Positions 54,334 through 64,000 of a stretch of DNA of 64,000 nucleotides are shown piece by piece (the first letter of the stretch is position 1; each line of letters opens with the position of its first letter). Source of the stretch: Parnassius smintheus behrii (taxonomy: Eukaryota; Arthropoda; Insecta; Lepidoptera; Papilionidae). The stretch spans positions 42,734,766 to 42,798,765 of the forward strand of contig JAUPFT010000016.1 in assembly GCA_036936625.1 (NCBI GenBank), in the 5' to 3' direction. The notes beneath the pieces are model-generated. The model did no database searches, was not told the DNA's origin, and saw only the letters and a list, made by a program, of their open reading frames with translations. The position numbers and the translations under genes are program-made.

Positions 54334-54543
54334 GTGACAGAAAGTGTTCGTGTAATGCCTAGATCACCATTGAAGAAGGATTTGACATCTCATCCATGTT
54401 TGCAAGATAAGTTTACGGCATTGAGGGATCAGCTCAATGAGTTTGGTGGCTTTGTAGTGGGATTATCAAGAGGCAGACACAAGGCGCAGGCGCATACTTA
54501 CAGAAATCCTTTCGATATACAGAGGCGGGATCTGTTGGATCAG
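54334..54543 (+). CDS. Exon-like fragment of an unidentified host gene
   Basis: 210 bp = 70 codons, open, with phase 0 at both ends. The acceptor is AATTTTCAG and the donor CAG|GTAAGC, both close to consensus. The peptide starts VTESVRVMPRSPLKKDL and ends YRNPFDIQRRDLLDQ. It looks like a soluble, conserved protein (balanced composition, no repeats), but I do not recognise the family. It could be a captured gene fragment or a genuine exon in rearranged DNA. Confidence 0.55.
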
Positions 54544-54729
54544 GTAAGCTATATTAATGTTTTACATTAAACTATTATATTAAATGCTGAACCAACTGGA
54601 ATAAACAGTTAAGACCTAGAAAATATTCAATAAAAATATTTTTTTCACTATTCATATTTTACATACTATTGTCGTGTAAAGGCGACGTAGGTGTATCTAC
54701 TCCATATCATTCATTGGGTGTCGTAAGAG

Positions 54730-54955
54730 GGACGACTCCTGGCGCAGTGGCTTAGCAATGAGTGGCTGCGCTGGGGCTCGCGGGTTCGAATCCAGCACGG
54801 AACAAGTATTTATATGGCCTACAAATAATTGTTCCGGATCTGGATGTTTGTCCTTGTGCAATTTATTTTTGTAAACTGCCCCTACGATATAGGAGAAAAG
54901 CCTAGTGTAGGGGTAACGTAAAAAAACAACAAAAACAAAACACATATATAACTAC
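54730..54955 (+). mobile_element. tRNA-derived SINE family B, copy 2
   Basis: A box TGGCGCAGTGG and B box GGTTCGAATCC, then GTTCCGGATCTGGATGTT, TTTGTAAACTGCC and an A-rich end. It matches 25880-26055 in inverse. Confidence 0.8.
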
Positions 54956-55210
54956 GGCAAATAATCTCCCTTCAGGTGTGGACTTGTTATTGTTGTGGCT
55001 GATATGTTGATGATAATGATTGCCTACATTGTTTGCTGACAAGACTTATGCCTTCAAAAACATAACTTGTAAAAAAAAACCAAGTCTCGCAACTCAGTTC
55101 TTCTACCGTAAAAAGTTGTGAGATCCATGTAATACCAAGTCGGTTAATTTATTCAGTCCCCACTTAAGGGTCCTTCTGTTGTAAGTTATTACGTAATTAG
55201 CTAACCTAAC

Positions 55211-55586
55211 TTTTCTTGAGTCCTTATTATTACATTGCCGGATTTGGAATATTTTACCACAAAAAACGCCCCTTTTTCATAGGCAGCTGTGACCAATCAG
55301 AATTGAGAAAATTTGCACGCGGCACTAACGAATTTGCACATGACCCATCGACCAATCAGAGCACAGAACAACCTTTTCTAAGAGAAATTTACAATTTTCT
55401 TTAATAAGTGTGGTAAAACATACCTTACAACATTTTTATTTATTCCTGACAATAGATATGACTTATCTCTATTATTTCGAACATAAAACATTCAATTTAT
55501 ACTTATAAAAAATAAAAATAGTTTTGCGGTCTCCTCACGGTTTAGTACCGGAGTAGCTAAGCGTTTTTTCGCTCAACATACAAGTA
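55211..55586 (-). repeat. BEL-2 5' LTR, piece 2
   Basis: Matches 47507-47890 with several substitutions and small indels. It is cut after AACATACAAGTA by the LINE. Confidence 0.85.
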
Positions 55587-55908
55587 AGGATCTCCTAGGT
55601 GTGCGTTACTTGCAGTTTTACAGTGGCTGCAAATAACCGCCGGTACGACAAACTCCGCCCACGTTGAGTCCCGTGATTCCGTGAGGCGTCGAGGTCACCG
55701 GCCCCTAGTTGATTCTTGGCACTTTATGCGTTTCGTGCATCCTATGCCTAGTCGCGTGTAAAGTGCCACCGTCGCACTTCCCCCAACCCTTTTGTTGACA
55801 AAAGGGGTAGGCAGTGCCCAAAGTGAAGACAGTCACCTACATAATCTCACCACTTTATATAGATAGGGCCACGTTGATTACAACCGACAAGCTAGATAAT
55901 AATTCAGC

Positions 55909-57970
55909 ATGTCGGGTAGGGACAAGGGGGAACCACCCCCCAAGTCTAAAAAGCCACCGGATAAGAAGGGAGTGTTGGAGAGACCTCTTGTAATTAGGGA
56001 TATAATGAACCCGGAGCGCACCAGAACGGTGCCAGCGTTCTCCCATATCCCTATGCGGAAACCCGTCTCGCCGCAGAAAGAGCCCGCAACGAGCGTCGCG
56101 CTCACGCCAGCCGTGTCTGAGCACACGGTTAGGCAGGAACCGTCGCCCCAACAACAGCGGGCCAAGAAAACGGCAAGACGCCACACACCACCCGAGACCG
56201 AAGCCTCTCTATTCGAGAAGAGACAACGGATTGGCTCCCAGCAGTCGTCCGACGAAACTCCATCTTCATCTGATGATGAAATGTACCACCAGGTGGTGAC
56301 AACGAAGAAGGTGCTTAGATCACCGCCGAAGTCGCCTTCTCCGCCACAACCCCCCCCCCCCCCCTCGCTCTATATCACCAGATCGTCGTAGCCGAGATTC
56401 GGCTCAGTATGAGCAGGGGGGCGAAGAGTCCTTCAGCTGGGGGTCAACCACCTATGCAACCCTGGCTGCATCCGCTGGCCGATCATCGCCAGTGGCTACT
56501 ACAAACCCGTCCGGGCTTCCGCAGGACGATGGTCAACGACCATCTACCAGCTATGCCCATATGGTAGCTGCACCAGCAGTGCCACGACCACAACCGGTGG
56601 CAGTGCCTATTGAGAAGCCTGCCGACCAGGAAAAAGCAAGATATCCACCAATAGTAGCTGAATGCCTACCGGACTGGACGAGGCATTTTAAGGAGCTCAA
56701 CAGAATGTTGGGCCACCCTTTGAATGCCCGTCCGTTCGGGAAAGGCGTACGGTTCACGCCGCAAAGCGCCAACGAGTTCCGTACAGTTCAGCGCTATATG
56801 GTGGAGCTGAGCAAGGAGACACCAACCCTGTCCTGGTATTGCTATACCCCGGAGGAGGATAAGCCCACTAAGGTGGGCATCCGGGGGCTACCTATGGGCA
56901 CGGATACCAAGGACATAGAGGAGGCCATAAGGGCAAAAGGCTTCCCTATCAAGTATGTCAAGGCAATTCCACCACGTAGAGGCAGACCTGGCTGCATCTA
57001 CTTTGCCCAATTAGACCACCTGAGCCTGGAGCAGCTCCAGAACCTATACAACATCGACGAACTCCTCTTTATGAGAGGAGTCGTCATCGAGGCCTGGCAA
57101 AGGAAGGCAGGACCGGCTCAATGCCACAGATGCCAGGCCTTCGGGCATGCCTCTGCCAACTGCTTCAGGCCAGTGAGGTGTGTGCGCTGTGCCGGGGAGC
57201 ACATAGCAAGCCTTTGCCCTAGGGGTAGGGAAGAAGAACCCAAATGTGCCAACTGTGGTAAGAACCACACGGCAAATGACCGCCGCTGCCCAGTCCTGAG
57301 GAGGACTGCACGAAGACAGGGGATAACCTTACCGGGGCTGCTCCCGGAGGACCCGAAAAGGATCCCCCAGAGCCGCCCTAAAGCCATTACCATTCAAAAG
57401 GACGGGTGGGCTACTGTCACGGGGAAGGGCAGACAACCAGCCCCCCCCCCCCCACCCGTACTACACAAGGAAACGGTGGAACCCGAACAGGAAAGGGCAA
57501 CCACCGGGGCGACTCTGCAGCCTCCCGCCAATCCTGCCACAGAACGGCAGCCCTCAAAAAAGAGGAGGCGGGAGAGAAGCAGGAAGAAGTCGCAGCCTCC
57601 TCGGGCTGTTACCTCTACCCCGACACCTGGACCAATAGCCCCTCAGGCGCAGGTTATTAAGGAGACTACCAAAAAGGGCGTGGGTAGAGTGCAGGAGATG
57701 GCTCCACCAGAAGAGAGAGCCCGACCCTCACACAGAGCACGCTCTGCCCACAAACATGAAGTCCAACGCCCGAGACCAGCACCAACGCCTTCAGAAAGGA
57801 GACCACCGACGGCCGGCCTCGAAACAGCCGATGCAATCCAACGATTAGTCGGTATTGCCATCGAGGTCGGCACTCAAGTCCTGGCCGACATCAGAGCCTT
57901 GACTGATCCAATATCAGCAATTATGAAGGCGCTGGCAAACCTCCTGGCCCGACACTATGGTGGAGAATAA
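55909..57970 (+). pseudogene. LINE ORF1 (Gag-like, three CCHC knuckles), one frameshift
   Basis: The first 161 codons (from MSGRDKGEPPPKSKK) are Pro-rich and basic, then run out of frame at a tract of about 14 Cs (56349-56362). The rest is open from upstream of 56492 to 57970. It has a Jockey-type Gag domain (KVGIRGLPMGTDTKDIEEAI) and three knuckles: CHRCQAFGHASANC, CVRCAGEHIASLC and CANCGKNHTANDRRC. The tail is basic and Pro-rich. A one-base slip in the C run explains the break, and it may be a sequencing or assembly error. The product would bind the LINE RNA. Confidence 0.88.
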
Positions 57971-60634
57971 CCTGCGCCTAATGTACTGGAACCCGGACGG
58001 AATACAGCAGAAGCTGCAGGAACTCCGCACTGTCGCCCAGCAACAGGACATACATATTATACTGCTGGGCGAAACAATACTGAATCCCAAGACGCGCATA
58101 AAGCTGCCAAACTACCACATTTACAGAAGGGACGAGGTCACTTCTCGAGGGGCCGCCTATAGAGGGACGGCGGGTCTAGTGAGGAGGGACATCGTCCACC
58201 AGGAGCTGGAACTACCATCCTACCAGACAATGCGCTCAATCTAAACTAAGGGTATATGCAGCATACCGCCCGCCAGGGACTCCATTCTGCTCCTCAGACA
58301 TCCGGACGGTGATGGAAGGCGATGCACCAGTAATCATCGCCGGGGACCTGAACGCCAAACACCCGGCGTGGGGGTCCAGAGTGATCACCCCACCGGGTCG
58401 TGAGCTATACGAAGATGCGGAAAAGAACCAGTATGACGTTCTAGGTCCCGAGGAACCAACACACGTTCCTACAGATCCAAGGAGGCACCCGGATGTATTA
58501 GACATCGTGCTCACTAGGAACGTCAACTATCCGATAGTGGTAGAAGTGCTGTACGACCTCCCTTCACAGCACCTCCCGTTACTGATAACCCTTGGCCTAA
58601 AGGCAGTGACTACGCCGCCTAGAGCCTTTAAAACCCGTGTCGACTGGAGGCTCTACTGTCAACACCTCCAGCAGAGACCTCCAGCACACCAACCTATTAG
58701 CACAGTGGATGACGTAGAGGCCGCTGCGACTAGAATCACCAATAACATCAAGGAAGCCCTCCACGCGGCTTCTACTGTCGTCCCGATTACAGCAAGGCGA
58801 GATGATCTGCCGCGTGAGATATGCGTGCAGATCAAGCGCAAAAGAGCGCTGAGAAAGCTCTGGGCGCGTACTCGCTGTCCCAGGATCAAAACCCAGTTGA
58901 ACACCCTAACGGAGGAACTGTCGGTTTTAGTCCAAGCCTTCAGAGGAGACGCATGGGATCGGCGCATCCAGAAGGCGGAGGAGAAAGACGTATCGCTTTA
59001 CAGACTAAACCGACAGCTAACCAGCCAAACCTCCCGTTTGCCCGCTGACTGATAACACGGGCAAACGATGTTATGATGCCAAGGGCAGAGCGGATATCCT
59101 AGTCGAGCACTTCGAGGAGCAATTTATGCCGAACACAGCAAGTGCGGAGTTCATGGAGCTTCATGCCCGGAAGGAAAGTCGCATGCAGGAGTTCCTGTCG
59201 TCGCCCGCGCCCACTCTTGCAGGAGACTGGTTCATCTCCCCCGCTGAATTGCGGAGGACAATAACCTGCCTGCAACCGAGGAAGGCGCCGGGGCACGACG
59301 GGATTACCAACGCTGCACTCCGACAGCTGCCCAATAGAGTCATAGTAGAGCTTGGTCGACTCTACAATGGGATATTGCGGACATCCCACTTCCCGGAGGA
59401 CTGGAAAAAAGGTAAAATCATCGTCTTGCCGAAACCCGGGAAGGACAGGCGTAGAGCTGCCAACTACAGGCCGATCACGCTATTACCACATATAGCTAAA
59501 CTGTTTGAAAGATTGCTGCTAAGACGTCTCCGTCCGTGCATCCAACTTCGGGCGGAGCAGCACGGATTCAGGAGGGGTCACTCCACAGTTACACAACTGA
59601 CTAGAGTGCTGCACCTGCTTGCGGCAGAGTACAATCGTGGCCGCATATCGTTGGGCGTCTTTCTCGATATCGAGAAGGCGTTCGACCGGGTGTGGCACGT
59701 AGGACTATTATATAAGCTGGAACAACAGACCAGTGTCCCTCCTGCTATATTGCGGCTAATAGCGTCTTTCCTGGAAGACAGGAAGTTCTACGTCTGCGTA
59801 GAGGACGCCGAATCCGCTACAAGACCCATCAAAGCCGGCGTCCCACAGGGCAGCTGTTTGTCTCCAGTCCAGTACGCGGCTTACACCAACGATATACCGA
59901 CACTGGCAGGCAGGCTTCAAGAGTGGGAGGACGACGTCGAGCTGGCGCTATTTGCGGACGATAGCGCCTATTTCACTTCGTCCAGAGGAGCCCACATAGC
60001 CACTGCCAAGATGCAGCGTCTGCTGGACCTGCTGCCACCATGGCTGGATGAGTGGAGGATGGTCGTCAACGTTGGTAAGACGACCGCTCTGCTCACTCGC
60101 CGTCTCAGGAATTTTCCACCTCCGCTGACCCTCAACGGCCAGGAGATTGCGTACCAGAAGGCTGTAACCTACCTTGGGTGCAGGATCGACAGGACGCTGC
60201 GCATGACCGCGCACGTCGACTTCGTCGTCCGCCGGGCCCGATGTGCGCGGGCGACGCTCTTGCCGATCCTGGCATCCAAGCTGCCACTACGAACCAAGCT
60301 CCGGATATACAAGATGTATATCCGGACCATCATTACTTACGCTGCACCGGCCTGGTACGCACTTCTGAGCGACCCTCTGAGGCGGCGACTACAGGCCCAG
60401 CAGAACCTGACACTAAGAACGATCGTCGGAGCAGGTCGCTACGTCCGGAATGACGTGATAGCGGCCGACTTAAAGGTCGAGAGTATCCACGACTTTGTGG
60501 CCCGGTTAGCGCGCGGTATGTTCGACCGTGCCGATAACGGGCCACACGAACACCTCAACGGCTTTGCGCCGTTGCACACCCGGCCACCGGACGGGCGACC
60601 TCTTCCAAGAGAACTCCTCTCTATATGTGATTAG
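57957..60634 (+). pseudogene. LINE ORF2 (endonuclease and reverse transcriptase), two frameshifts
   Basis: The endonuclease starts MVENNLRLMYWNPDGI with GETILNPKTRIKLPNYHIYR. A one-base loss near 58240 shifts frame, then IIAGDLNAKHPAWGS and DIVLTRN follow. The usual SDH near the end of the domain reads SQH. A second shift lies near 59040. RT is 59126-60634: PKPGKDRRRAANYRPITLLP, QHGFRRGHST, FLDIEKAFDRVW, GVPQGSCLSP, and the active site FADD at residues 276-279 of that piece. It would nick DNA and copy the RNA in place. Inactive as read. Confidence 0.9.
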
Positions 60635-60892
60635 AGAGTCGAGTAACAACCCTCAATGCCGCTGATAGGCCAACTTTGACTACCTCTATAGATTACCTCC
60701 CTTTCCCGTAGTCGGTGAACTACGGGAAAATTATTCTTATCCGGCTACATTAACATTAATGTAGGAATAACCATGCCAAGATAGGCTCAATAATGACTGC
60801 CCCATAGTAATGGGGTATGATGACATCCGGGTAATGGGGTATACCCCGGGGCCCGATACCTACACGTACCTAGGTGCGTGCAGATGACAATT
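60635..60892 (+). other. LINE 3' UTR with four consecutive hairpins
   Basis: Stem-loops: 60702-60729 (TTTCCCGTAG / CTACGGGAAA), 60745-60764 (CTACATTAA / TTAATGTAG), 60800-60815 (CCCCAT / ATGGGG) and the palindrome GGGGTATACCCC at 60836-60847. There is no poly-A before the target duplication. Such structure may serve recognition by the element's RT. Confidence 0.75.
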
Positions 60893-60904
60893 AACATACA
60901 AGTA

Positions 60905-61182
60905 GCGCTGCCAGGCGGCAGGAATGCACAACGCTTATCATGATAACATTATGCTTAAAACTTTTCACAGAACATATTTAAATTTTTTATTAAATTAAAA
61001 TCTATTTCTGTAATAAGTAATTAGATTACATTAGAGATTATTTGGCATATTATTGTGTTAAATTACTATAAGAGAGAGAGAATTAAACAAATCATTAAAT
61101 TTACACTTAAATGTTAATGTCTCTAATACAACTCTTTAAAATCGTAATAAGAGAAGGTTCTAATAAGTAACTAGTCTCATAA
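60905..61182 (-). repeat. BEL-2 5' LTR, piece 3
   Basis: Resumes at GCGCTGCCAGGCGGCAGGAA and follows 47889-48166 with few differences until CTAGTCTCATA. The last 275 bp of the LTR are missing. Confidence 0.85.
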
Positions 61183-62084
61183 TATACATAGTAGAAAAAA
61201 CTGAACTGGTTATTTGAATAAAAAATCATGAGTGCAATAAGTTTAATTTAAATTTTCGTGGTTTTAAAAAACACTAAAAAAGGGCACGAAAAAATAGATT
61301 TTCTCAAAAAAGAAAGGAACTTGAAAATAAAAAATAAAAGAAGTCGGTCGGTCTGGGCTCGAACCATGGTATCACGATTTTACGACCGCCCAATCTACCA
61401 ATTTACCTATTTATAATCATTAATAAAGTGTCAAAATTTACCTTCTTATTCTAACGATATTGTAGCAGTTTTTCATTGCCTAAAAACACGGACAAAAAGA
61501 CATTTTCTAAAAATAAATCCTAGCTAGATCGATTTTCCGATTATATATATATATATACAAGAATTGCTCGTTTAAAGGTATAGTATTTAAAGGTATAGGA
61601 TCGCTTAAAGGTATAGGATTACGAGTACTAGCAATTAACCCCGACTTCGAATCTTGACTACAGCGCCATCTAGTGGGTTCAAATATAAAGAGGAATGGCA
61701 TGCTTGTATGTGAGTTTCGTACCGCTAATAAAATTTCGTGTTTTGGGATATTTTTAGTTTTAATTGGTAAATATTAGGATAGACAAACCCCTTTTAAATT
61801 CTTAGATTTTTAGAACTTGGGAGATAAAAGTTATAAACAGTTTTAATTTTTAAGATTATCTACATAGACCATAGACTAATATATAATATTATGAACTAGT
61901 GTTACAATTTTTTTTTATTTAACTGGCTTTACGGCTTTGGGTTCTTGACCTTCTGAGCCTATAATTTCTTTCGTAATCTTCGTTTTTGTATATTTTTTTT
62001 CATCACAATATGCTGATGCGTCCCTCAACATCAAACCACTTGTTTCGTCGTTTTCTCTAATAGTTCACACGCGCAGACAATTTA
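61183..62084. other. Unassigned AT-rich DNA with a tRNA-like B-box region
   Basis: About 61335-61420, minus strand, has ATTGGTAGATTGGGCGG and, further on, GGTTCGAGCCC. This resembles a decayed tRNA-derived SINE head. The remainder is unrecognised. Confidence 0.35.
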
Positions 62085-62438
62085 CAAAATTGCATAAAAA
62101 GTAAAGTAAAGTTACAGCCTATATACGTCCCACTGCTGGGCACAGGCTTCTCCTCATTTCTGAGAGGGTTTTAGGGCAAGGAAGTGTCCGCCGCGCTGCC
62201 CCAATACGTGTTGGCGAACTTCACATGTCTTCGAATTTTTTTTCTTATTTCTCGAACATGCAGGTTTCCTCACGATGTTTTCCTTCACCGCCGAGCACGT
62301 GGTAAATCAGCACTTAAAATTGCAATTAACAATATCATTGGTGCCGGCGGGGATCGAACCCGGTTTGCTCGCGTACTGTGAAATTTACAGTGAGCGCTAA
62401 CCATCTGAGCTACCATGGCTCCATAGGCAAAATTGCAT
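62085..62438 (-). mobile_element. tRNA SINE family C, copy 2, with 11-bp target duplication
   Basis: CAAAATTGCAT at 62085-62095 and 62428-62438. The minus-strand head GAGCCATGGTAGCTCAG...GGTTCGATCCCCGCCGGC and the (CTTTA)n tail match 33735-34051. Confidence 0.85.
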
Positions 62439-62644
62439 CACTTTTACAAATCAAAATCTACTTCAAACCATTATTCAAGCAACAAAACAGGAGCGACAAA
62501 TTGTACAACAATCCGTCGACGGCCAAAACCTCTCCTAGTGTACCTATGTAGATCGTTACATATAGGCAACTAAACTTTGTTGTTGTGATAAAGTAAATAT
62601 TCTATATTGCTTTTATTCTGTAGTGCTTTACTAACCGTTTTTTT

Positions 62645-62850
62645 ATAGAACAAAGGTGACAATCGAACTGACAGTCCACCTGATGGTTAGTGAATTCTGT
62701 GGCCATGGACATCTACATTTATTCTCGATTTAGAATCAAAATTCAGATGCGTTGTCACCTCTGAAGATTAGGATCGAATGCCTCGTTTCCAGTAAAAGAG
62801 GGTCTCCGAATCTCTAATATAATAGCTTCAGCGTGGTTCTACCGTTAAGT
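62645..62850 (-). mobile_element. SINE family A, copy 16 (diverged, internally deleted)
   Basis: Tail side GTGACAATCGAACTGACAGT...CCACCTGATGG. The body runs to GTCTCCGAATCTCT and then jumps to a head remnant (AGCGTGGTTCTACC). Confidence 0.65.
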
Positions 62851-64000
62851 AGGTAGATTGAGATGAGGATCGGTATCTACTCAGCGTTGTGAATTAGGAG
62901 ATACCTATATTCAGCAGCGGACTGCAACATTTGATAATGATAAAGTTCTGATGAGGTTTTGAGTGTAAGTAAATAAAAAATATTTTGTTTTTAAGTTCAT
63001 TTATGTTATTGTACTTATAATGAATGAATTCTTAATAAAACTTCATTTAAAAAGGGAGCAGGCCGGGTAATACCCTCATGGCGAGCATGGCTTAGGTACC
63101 AAATAATACTCATAACATGTGAGTAGCATCCCACTGCTCTTAAACTTACAATGCAGTTACAGCAATAACTTCTGATTGCGTCCCGCCCAATCATGTTTGT
63201 TTCTGCAACTATAAATACAAAGTTTTAGTGGAAAAATGGCGGGACTTACTTTTAGCATGAAGCAAGATTGGGTTTATTCTCTATAACCATCTATTCTCTC
63301 TCGGGATACTTCTGGTGTATATATTGCATGAAAGCGAAAATTCTTATATTGGGCAACACAATATGCTGGGATCTTTCTTGTGGTCCTTCTGGTACATGTA
63401 AGCTCAAATCTCGAGCTTTGTCCCAGCAAACTTCACAAACTTCATTCATGGATGACATCTGTCAATAATTTATGTCATGAGATGGCCATAGATATAAAAT
63501 TAGTATTGATGAAATACAAACTATACACTAAGTTCGATAGACATAAGTTGTGCCCAACATTTTCATGTATGAAAGAAACACAAACAAGATAATGGGTGGG
63601 ATACAGCGAGATTCCTGATTGAATTTGAGCAACCAAGCTGGAGAGTGGTTCCTGAGACACAATAATTGGTTGCCTCCATCTTACAGAAAACCTTTTCCAA
63701 ATAGCTATATGGTATATCAGTTGTGTGAATAAGTTGTAGAGGAAAAGGGCTCCTTGTTGTTAGTAGAACCCACCTCAAGAGTGTCCCAGGTTTGGGAATA
63801 TTTAAGAGTAATGCCTTTTGCATGGCAAGCGTTAACCGTATACCGTTCTGGGGAAACTGCACAGAATTCCAAAATTATTTATATGTATTAACACTCTAAC
63901 CAATGTATAAGAGTTCTATTGAATAAAACTAAATTCACGGATTCTATCGCGTTTAATTATTTACTTATACTTATTTTTAATACCCGACGTTTCGGGTGCT
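62851..64000. other. Unassigned DNA to window end
   Basis: No supported gene. Two overlapping short frames at 63268-63592 have no recognised motif. The last bases (CCCGACGTTTCGGGTGCT) contain a CCGACGTTTCGG palindrome that I have seen associated with dispersed lepidopteran repeats. The window ends inside it. Confidence 0.35.

Larger units (their letters stand above)
54170..55210 (+). other. 1-kb insert in BEL-2 LTR carrying a host-like gene fragment
   Basis: The LTR resumes at 55211 after loss of about 9 bp. The insert has two exon-like pieces (see next entries), a tRNA SINE and about 250 bp of unrecognised sequence. No transposon ends or clear target duplication were seen. TTTCTT appears on both sides but is low complexity. 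Confidence 0.6.
55575..60904 (+). mobile_element. Jockey-clade LINE with 12-bp target duplication
   Basis: The element is 55587-60892. AACATACAAGTA flanks it at 55575-55586 and 60893-60904, and the LTR continues afterward. It has a 5' UTR of about 320 bp, ORF1 (55909-57970), ORF2 (57957-60634, overlapping by 14 bp) and a 258-bp structured 3' UTR without poly-A. At least three frameshifts disable this copy. The full 5' end suggests complete reverse transcription. Confidence 0.9.

Noticed and set aside
54170..55210. Helitron as the vehicle of the captured gene fragment
   Set aside because: No TC start, no CTRR end with a nearby hairpin, and no A/T host junction could be matched. The mechanism is left open.
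63268..63592. Two overlapping short frames near the window end
   Set aside because: No motif, no splice or promoter context and no homology that I recognise.

Overview
The window looks like intergenic or intronic DNA from an insect, most probably a moth or butterfly, and almost all of it is transposable elements. The pointers are: retrotransposon and SINE tails ending in a CATCAGGT...GCTCGTTTG...CTATAAAAA motif, which I associate with lepidopteran CR1/Zenon-type LINEs; a Dong/R4-like LINE sitting in a TAA repeat; tRNA-derived SINEs; BEL/Pao and Ty3/gypsy LTR elements; AT-rich spacers; and no compact gene order. No complete host gene is visible. There is one host-like coding fragment with splice sites, at 54170-54545. 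Family names come from motif recognition by eye, not from a database search.

Layout. 1-605: a terminal-inverted-repeat element interrupted by a SINE. 1407-11338: a full-length BEL/Pao retrotransposon on the minus strand, with 1,642-bp LTRs that differ at six positions, a 5-bp target duplication (ATATC), a tRNA-Tyr primer site and one long gag-pol frame interrupted by a single TAG. 12008-17955: a SINE, a THAP-like remnant, an old minus-strand gypsy-type element that lacks reverse transcriptase, and a repeated block called here 'B'. 18147-23100: AT microsatellites, a SINE-derived minisatellite, a second THAP-like remnant, and CR1-like and Jockey LINE ends. 23104-24010: a decayed gypsy RT-RNase H fragment. 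24060-34450: SINEs, MITE-like fold-back clusters and LINE 3' ends, including a CR1-like fragment nested in a tRNA SINE.

34975-41358: an inverted copy of block B, a truncated gypsy copy, and a young non-autonomous gypsy-type element (38015-41077). The young element has near-identical LTRs and an intact 763-codon Gag-deltaPol frame. 41365-44914: two inverted arms of about 770 bp, more than 99% alike, flanking a broken Dong-like LINE. 47379-61182: a second, older BEL/Pao element on the minus strand. Its right LTR is split first by a 1-kb insert carrying exon-like sequence and then by a 5.3-kb Jockey-clade LINE with a 12-bp target duplication. 61183-64000: AT-rich DNA with another tRNA SINE and a truncated SINE.

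How the parts relate. The autonomous elements encode Gag, protease, RT, RNase H, integrase or endonuclease. The SINEs share their 3' ends with CR1-like LINEs and probably borrow LINE enzymes. The two gypsy-type copies keep Gag, the primer site, the polypurine tract and LTRs, but share the same deletion of RT and the integrase core. They look like a parasitic subfamily mobilised by an autonomous relative, and this is the most interesting system here. The nesting gives a relative order: BEL at 47 kb is older than the Jockey LINE inside it, the block duplication is older than the young gypsy insertion inside it, and BEL at 1-11 kb is recent.
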